The position numbers and the translations under genes were made by a program. DNA of 64,000 nucleotides from Dichetophora obliterata (taxonomy: Eukaryota > Arthropoda > Insecta > Diptera > Sciomyzidae), in contig OY986435.1 in assembly GCA_963920525.1 (NCBI GenBank), positions 226,393,293 through 226,457,292 of the forward strand, in the 5' to 3' direction. The notes under the pieces are model-generated. The model ran no database searches. It had not been told where the DNA came from and saw nothing but the letters and a program-made list of their open reading frames with translations. This document shows, piece after piece, positions 45,901 to 54,900 of this stretch (position 1 is its first letter; each line of letters begins with the position of its first letter).

Positions 45901-48900
45901 AGAAAAAAGTATTGCTACTCATGTTTTACTTGTCGTTAGTTTTCATTTTCGATTTACAAAATAAATCCGTAAGACTTATTTTGACAATGACTTGATCGAC
46001 CGAGTCGAACAGGCAAACAAATAATTATGTACTGCAATCAGGACACCACCCCCCTCGAGAGCCCCGTAGCCACAGAGCATCGATCCATACGAAACACATT
46101 ATAAGATAAACTGTTGAAAATTTCCAAAGCCAAATGGCTTTCAGTCAACAATGTTTCAATGAGAACAATAATATCGAATGGAAGCGATTTGGAGTTTAAA
46201 AATAACCAGCATTTTTATAATATAAGGCAAATACAAGGAATTGAAATTGGAAATGGTGGAAAGGTAGGTGGTTTTCTAACCAAAATATTGCTTAAGAATA
46301 TAATAATTCATCAATATAATTGCATAATATCTGTGGTCACAAGGAATAATGACTAAACTCAAAATATCGTAAAAAAGCGATTTAGAATTTACTTTATTGG
46401 CAATTTTTGGAAGTATGCAGATATCTATTTTTAGCCCAGAATTGATCATCACTTATGTCTGCACATATTTTGTTTGTAACGGTTCATATATTTCAAAAGA
46501 ATATATCGTAGTTCGTGCAATTAATATATCGTTTTTTACGATGCTTTGAGTTTAGTCGTTATTTCTTGTGACCACAGATATATCTAGATAAATTTTGTAA
46601 TATGTACACATATTGTGTTTTTAAAACAACATGACTCATATGTGCTATTTTGATCATAAATAAACTTATCTCGATACCAGTTCGGAAAAAACAACTTATA
46701 AAACAACTTAAATAAAAACTTATTTATACAATTCAGTCTATGCAAAAAGTTTTGAAGATGTATCGTTTTCCCATTTGTAGAGCAAGCTCAAAAAATATGT
46801 GCTATTATTAGTTTTATTAATATTTTATATTCTAAATAAAGCATCTATCATTACAAAAATTTAACGCAACATGGAATCGGATACGGTTTACTCGATGGCA
46901 TCAATAAATCATTCCTGTTATGCCTTGATTCCACATGTGGCGGTAGCGTACTAGTTAAATGAGTGGCCCGTAATTCAAGAGAACCCTGGTTCAATCCCAC
47001 TATCGGCACATAATGTTTATCTATTGAAAATAATGTCTTCGTCAGCCGTCACCTCTCTGCTGAGGTTAAAACTGCCATGTAAAGCTTTCTGAGACACGAG
47101 CCGTTCGGAGTTGGTATCAAGCCAGTAGGTTCGCTTCTCGATAATTTGTGTTAAAGCTTTTCATAATACGCAAAAAAATTGCTCACAAGGAGCTCGGTCA
47201 AAGTCGTCCTTTCAAGAACTGAAATGATCAATACAAATTTTTTTAATTTTTTTTTGTTTTTCCCTAACTTTTTTACAGATTGGAAAACAACAACATCTTC
47301 AACTTGGCCAATGGCTGCGTAAGCGCTACGATTCACTGCTAAATCGCACATACTCAAAAGATGAGATCTACATACGTTCCACTGATGTGGATCGTACATT
47401 AATGAGCGCGCTCTCTAATCTAGCTGGACTATATCCGCCAGATGATAATCAAATATGGGACTCTCATATTGCTTGGCAGCCAATACCAGTACATACAGTT
47501 CCAGAAGCTCTGGATAGAGTATGTTTGCTTCCATTACTCTTATGAATTACATTATGAATACACATTTCTTTAATACACATTTTCTAGGAACTTGCTGGCA
47601 AAAAGTCCTGCCCTGCTTATGATTATGCCAAATCGAGCTTAATGAATTCGCTAGAATTTCAAAAACTCAACGATCGTTATGCATATCTTTTTAATTATCT
47701 GACCAAATATACTGGTGCATCTGTGGACTCCCTAGAAGCCGTTCAGCGCCTAAATAACACACTCTTCATAGAGAGCCTCTACAATAAGACACTGCCTGAG
47801 TGGACCAAAGAAGTTTATCCAAGCGTAGATATGACGTATGTGTCGGCTTTTACTTTTGCCATTCAAACCTATACACGTCAGATGGCCCGACTAAAGACTG
47901 GCCCCTTAATTAAAGAGATGTTTGATCGCTATGATCAGAAGCTAAGCCGCAAACTTAATCCAGATCGCAATGTGTGGATCTATAGTGCGCACGATACAAG
48001 TGTAGCAAATGTCTTGAACACTTTGAAGGTCTATGATGTAAGTTTGGAAGTATTAAGTATCAGCTTTTATATCGGATACATACCATTTTGCGTCCTTTTT
48101 ATGCCGTCGACAGGTACACAGTCCACCATACATTGCTTGTATAATGTTGGAGCTACGATTGGATGAAAATCAAAAGCCATTTATTTCCATTTTCTACAAA
48201 AACACAACCGATGAACCTTATTTAATGGATATTCCAGGCTGCGGCACTGCATGTCCACTAAATAAAATGAAGTCCTTATATAAAGATATAATTCCGGTAG
48301 ATTGGGCAGCCGAGTGTAAATTGTCCACTCTTATGATGACGTATGAAGAGGCAGATATTGGAATGGCAATGGGTGAGTAGCTTTTAACTACAGCTTCCAG
48401 TGTAACAAGTGTTCACGTGTTTTTTATTAAAAAATAAAGTGAAAATACGAACCCTAACTACATGTGTATTTTATTCACGAACAACACGTGAAGTTCGTAT
48501 TCACTTGATTTTTGCATTCACGTGAATAGTATTCACATATTTAAGTCATGAACCGAACTTTTATTTATTTATTCCAGAGACTGTAAATAATAATTATTTT
48601 TAGACTTTTAAACCAAAAAAGCATTATGAAAAAATTGTCGCACCGCCATTTTGAAGGTAGCATTAGAATGCTCTCACATTGTAGAGCTTGATTTCATATT
48701 GATTTTTAAAATTTTGACTTTTACAATTTTAAGCAAAAAATAATAATTATTTGTGCTTTTTATTTTTTTAAGGCAAAAATAAAAATCAAAATTCGCCCGA
48801 TATTTTTTTGGTCACAAAATAACTGACAAGTTTTGATTTTTATTTATTAAAGCATAAATAAAAAGTAAAGTTTGCCCGATATTTTTTTGGGCACAAAATA

Positions 48901-51900
48901 ACTGGCATGTTTTGATTTTTATTTTTTAAAGCAAAAATAAAAAGTAAAGTTTGCCTGATATCTTTTTGGTCACAAAATAACTGGTATATTTTGATTTTTA
49001 TTTTTTAAAGCAAAAATAAAAAGTAAAATTTGCCCAACATATTTTAGAGCACAAAATAACTTGTAAATATTTATTTCTATTGCTGTATTTTTGCTTTAAA
49101 AAATAAAAATTAAAACATACCAGTTATTTTGTGACCAAAAAAATATCGGGCAAACTTTGCTTTTTATTTATGCTTTAATAAATAAAAATCAAAACTTACC
49201 AGTTATTTTGTGACCAAAAAAATATCGGCCAAACTTTACTTTTTATTTTTGCTTTAAAAAAATAAAAAGCAGTAATAATTATTATTTTTTGCTTAAAATT
49301 TTAAAAGTCACAAGATAATTATTAGTTTTTGCTTTTTGTTATAAAATGCATACTCAGTACGGTCTCTGATTTATGTGGCCAAACAAGTCATTTGTTTTCC
49401 TTCCTCACCCCTTCCTTGTTTTGGTGTACAAGATATACTTATCGAAGTGGGTGTAATCGGCGCACCTGAATGATATGAATTCAAGAACACATCAAAAAGA
49501 AAAGGAGAGAAAAAAGAAAAAAACAAAAGGAACTTACCTACATACTAACATATTTTATACATAGTAGTAGAAAAGATGACTATTATCACTACTGTGTTAA
49601 CAAATAGGGAACAATTAAAGAACCATGAATGGTGAATGGTGATCGTGATAAGGATAGATGCATAGGGTGGAAAGAGGTGTTTGGATAAGAAACGCTTAAA
49701 TACGTATTTAGACATAGGTGGTAGGTAGTGCTCGCTGATAGTATTAAATATCATACAACATCTATTAACTTAATGGGTTCTATGCAAGCGTATGTGGTGT
49801 GGTGCTGTGATTCACTCAGAAATCTTGTATGCCTAGTTCTTCTTATTGGGTCATTAATTGTTACTTTTTTGGAAATATATTCGCTGTCAATGTTTCGGAC
49901 AATGACATCGAACATAAAACATGAACAGAGTAGCTATCTTCTTGTTGACAACGGAATTATGTTAATGGCTTTCGGGTGCCATTACCTGGTGGCAGGTTTC
50001 TATAGTCCCGAGGGTCATACGTGTCTCTTAAGGTAAAAAGTAAGAATTGTTTTTAGATAGATTCTATTCTATCACTATGCACTTCAAAACTTGGGTTCCA
50101 TACTGTGCAACAATATTCCAGAATTGGACGCACTAGCGTGCAATATAAGGTTTTAGTTACCCAGACGTTCTTGAATTCGTTTGCGCGTCTATTAACGAAT
50201 CCGAGAAGCTTGTTTGCCCTGGATGTAATATGATCGATGTGAAGATTAAAGGGCAGTCTTAAATCTAGGAGAACCCTAAGATCTGCAATGTGATTTATCC
50301 TTTATAGTTCAACCCCATTTAGCTCAAAACTACTATAAAGTATTTCTTTTTTACGGGAAAACTTATAACAAAGCATTTATTTTCATTAAGAGAAAACTTA
50401 TTTTGATTACACCAATTTTCCAGGGATAAATGAGTGTACTAAATTTCAAAAATATCGGCTCAGCCGTTTTGGCTGGAGAGTGTTCACCGACTTTGAAAAC
50501 ACGATTTTTGTACACGAAGTTTTGTACACTGCATTTGTTTGTTCGAGGTACACTTACTTAAAGTTACTTATTTAAAGATAAGTAAATCTGGAGTTTCTAT
50601 CATGACCGTAGTTATGACACAAAAACGAAACACCCTTTCATATAACTTGTATGGCGATTGAAAACGTTGAAACAAGATTTCTCGAAACATGATTTTTACA
50701 CTTAAGATGTTATTATAAAACGCCACAGATATAAAAGCGTTGACAATGCACGGATGTTTGACAACCACGCGCGAACCACTGAACCGATTAAGACGATATA
50801 AGTACCAAACTATTTCTTATTTCAACTAAATCGTAATATGCTATGCTAGATTTGTCACGTCTAATTTTCACGCCAAGTTTTTGGAAAAATTTCTACATGT
50901 CAGACGATTTTGGTAATTTGGTATAATAAGATACAATTATATAATAAGACTACAATTTGGTAATTAACTTTGTATGGCTACTTTCGCTAAATTTACTAAA
51001 AATGGGCGTAACCTACTTTAGTTACGTCCACTTTTTAGGAGAAAAGCGTGCAGCAAAGCAAAGCGCACTAGATTTAAGCTAAATTGGGCTGAAATTTTGG
51101 CAGTCGATTTGTTTCGAGTACGAGATGGTTTAAGTGAAAAATGTTGCCACACCCCCATTTCCGCTCACAAATAAACAAAAATGGTATATTTTGAACGGTT
51201 TTGGCCGTATTCGACTAAAATTTAGTAATTTAGTCTAATAACAAAAAACTACTAAAAATGGTGAATATATAAACAAATTTTTTTCCAACAGCATGAAAAT
51301 TTGTATACAGCAGTAAAGCGATCTGTGGCAGGACAATGTCTGCCGGAGAATACTATAAATCAATAAGAATGCTGTATATATCAGAAGGTTCTGATTGCAT
51401 TCTGATGCATTGATGTTTCAAAAGGAAACGTCTGGCATGTGTATTGTTCGAAGCCAATTTACATACTGTTGGACAATTGGACCAGGACAACGTCTGTTGG
51501 GTCCACTATAAATATATAGATAAGGAAATAGATTAAAACATAGATTTATGTATACAACAACTTTGGAATGCTTAAATATTTGAAAATTTTTCACAGAAAT
51601 TAGTTTTTAAGCTGAAGAACATTACAAAAAATATAAAAACAACATTTTAAGCAAATTAATTTTCATAAAAAAATCATAGGGGGTTGCCATGATGAGAGTA
51701 GGGAAAATGAAAACTTTTTTAAAAAATGTACAACAAAAACAACTTTTGGATAATTGGAAAATGAGATATTTTAGAGATTTTTTGAAAACAAAATAAAAGA
51801 TTGAATTATTATACAGTTAACCTTTTCTCATTTTTCCAATTCACTTATGTAATTGAACTTTCAGAAAAAGAAAATTTGGTGAAAATCTATTTGAAAATGG

Positions 51901-54900
51901 CGGAGATGTTTGCTTGCTAAGTCAAAACTTAAAATTTCAGCCTTTTTTCTCATTCTGAGGCTTAATCAAATGCGTTATACTGAAAAAATCTATAGTTTTT
52001 GAAATATCGCAATAATTTTCATGTCATAATAATGGGCATTTTTTTAAACATACTACTGTGCGTACAAAATATTTTCGAAAAGCATTCGTTTACCGTTATT
52101 TTTATTAATCAATGCCTTTTTATACAAAAATGCATTGTACTGAGAAAATCTATAGTTTTCGAGATATCGCCAAAAGTTTGATATCATAATAACGGATTTT
52201 TTGTTTTAATTTAAGAAGAATATATTCATGTTCAGAATCTATAGGGCTATTCCCAGTTACGGGCAAATAGCTTTGCAAATGTATGCCCTACCAAATATTT
52301 GCCATCAACTGTGAGCACACTTTTTAGAACACTGTTGCAAACAAAACTCACAGCTGGAGGAAAAAAAAACAACACGAACAGTATTTGTGGTGTTTTTCAT
52401 TAGGTATTATTTATCAAAGTGAGTTCCATATCAGAGTCTGTTAATTTTGTTTTATTAGCGGCGTTTGGTTAAAACGTGACAGCTGATTGATTGGCAAATA
52501 AGTATTGCCCATGCTCGACTGTATGCAATGCGATTTTAGTGTTGCAAATTTGACACAGTCGGGCAAATGCAAATCTGTACATTTTGTTGTTGTGTTGAAA
52601 ATATTTGCCATCATATTTTGCAAATGCCACGATTCCACGCTATTTGCCCATAATCGGGAATATCCCTTATGTTAAAAAAGTACATTTTTGAATTACAAAT
52701 TTTAAAAACTTTTTTAACCTTATTTTTTTTATAACCCGGTTATGCAGGACTTTTTCAAAAGTCGAAATAAAAAAAAATCCAAGCAAATTTATGTCATCAT
52801 CGCTGTGGGCTCAGCGTTAACCCATACAAAACTGAGTTAGTGGTTTTCACCAAAAAACACAATATACCTCTAATTAGTCCTCCTAAACTTGGAAACACAA
52901 GACTTAGCTTCTCAGATCAAGCAAAATACCTGTGCCTTGTGGAAATACTGGATAGGAAACTTAACCCTAAGCCCAATCTACTCGAGAGATCAAAAAAATC
53001 GAATATTATATAATATGCAAAAAGGCGGTAGGTAGCAAATGGGGCTTAAAACCAAGTGTTACTGGCTATATACAGCAGTTGTAAGGCTAATCTTGCTATA
53101 TGGTGCTATTGTTGGCATGCACTCGAAAAACAGACTAACTTACACCTTCTTCGTAAAGTTTAAAAATCAGCGGAACTGTGCATCAGTGGAGCCCTAAGAA
53201 CCACTTCCTAAGCCATCCCCCTAGAAGCCACCTCCCAGTGAAAAGAAGGTACACTAGGACATTCCTGCATTAGAAAATTTCTCCCTCCTATACCTAGGTC
53301 CATCGACTACATTACACGAAAACTATCCTTTGAAAGGAACTTCGATGTATCCATTCCCTCTCGAAAAGAGTGGGAACTAGGAAACCGTCCAGCTCACAAT
53401 GTCATTGAGATCTTTACTGATGGATCAAAACTATATGGCAAAGTAGGTGGAGGAAGCACTCAGCATTAATTTAGCCTTCAGACTCCCTGATTATTGCAGT
53501 GTATTTCAAGCTGAAATCGCTGTTATACAGGGTTGCCCATATTCGACGGACCCATCTGGCAACGCCATAACTTTTGACAGAGATGTCAGATCGCTTAATG
53601 ACATACCGCGTTTGAAGTCAATCAAGAAGTCAAACATAACGTGCTTTTAAAAGATTAAAAAATGTGAGAAGTGCACATTGAATGGGACCGTAAATAAGCA
53701 AAATTGCCGTATTTACGCCACTGAAAATCCTCAAGAGATTCAAGAAGTGCCTCTTCATGACGAAAAAGTCACAGTTTGGTGCGGCGTTAGTGCGAAAACG
53801 GTCATTGGGCCGTTTTTCTTCCAAAATGAAAATGGCCATGCTGTTACCATCAACCAGGAGCGTTATCGCGACATGATGACCAATTTTGTGATGCCAATTA
53901 TTCGTCGAAAGCGTATGAGGCAGTTCTGGTTTCAACAAGACGGCGCTCCACCGCACACAAGTCGCATAACAATCGATTTTCTGAAGAATTTGTTTCCGGG
54001 CCGTTTGATGTCGAAAAGTGGTGATTTGGATTGGCCACCGCGTTCGCCCGATTTGACGCCGCCTGACTTCTTGTTGTGGGGATATTTGAAGTCAAAGGTT
54101 TACGTTAACAAGCCAAGGACCGTAGAAGAGCTCAAGGACAACATTCGTGAAGAAATAGCCGTTATTCCGGCCGAAATGTTGGCGAAAACGATGGAAAATG
54201 CTGCAAAAAGGGCACAATACGCCATCAACGCCAGAGGCGGCCATTTGAGAGATATCATATTCAAAAATTGATGTAAACAAATCTACTTGGAACAAATTAA
54301 ATGATTAAGATTGCCAACCGCCAAATTTTTATTTTTTTCTTTGATTTTTTAAAAAAAAACATGGGTCCGTCGAATATGGGCAACCCTGTACATGAAGCGT
54401 TAATTTGGTTTCAGGTAAATGAGATCTTCCATGGATATTGGCATTCTATCCGATAGCCGCTTTGAAAGTCCTACGAACTGTTGAAATAACATCTGAAACA
54501 GTTTTCAACTGCCGCAGATCTCTAAATGAGATGGAAAAGCAGTTCAGAATCCTTCTATAATGGATTCCTGGACATAGGGATTTGCTAGGTAACTGCAAAG
54601 TAGATGAACTCGTCCGTTATGGTACTAGGTTAGGCCACATAGACCAGATATTTGGTCTGTTGTGATACCACAGGGGATCTACTCCTCCTCTCCTAAGCAT
54701 TGTCTTCAAACCACCCTGAACTAATAATTAAATGCAGTAGACGCTTAACGTCTACCTCTTCATGATCCCTGATATCATCAAAAAATAGGCTACCTATATG
54801 CTTCTGTCTTCTGCGGGCTAAAGCGGGGCAAGAACAGAGAAGATGCGATACCGACTCCTCCTCTTCTTCATCCCTGCAACTCCTGCAGAAGTCATTCGCA

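Noticed and set aside
48831..49310. Regular 79-bp repeat as a possible CRISPR-like array
   Set aside because: Units are contiguous without unique spacers, are inverted halfway, and lie in an intron of a eukaryotic gene.
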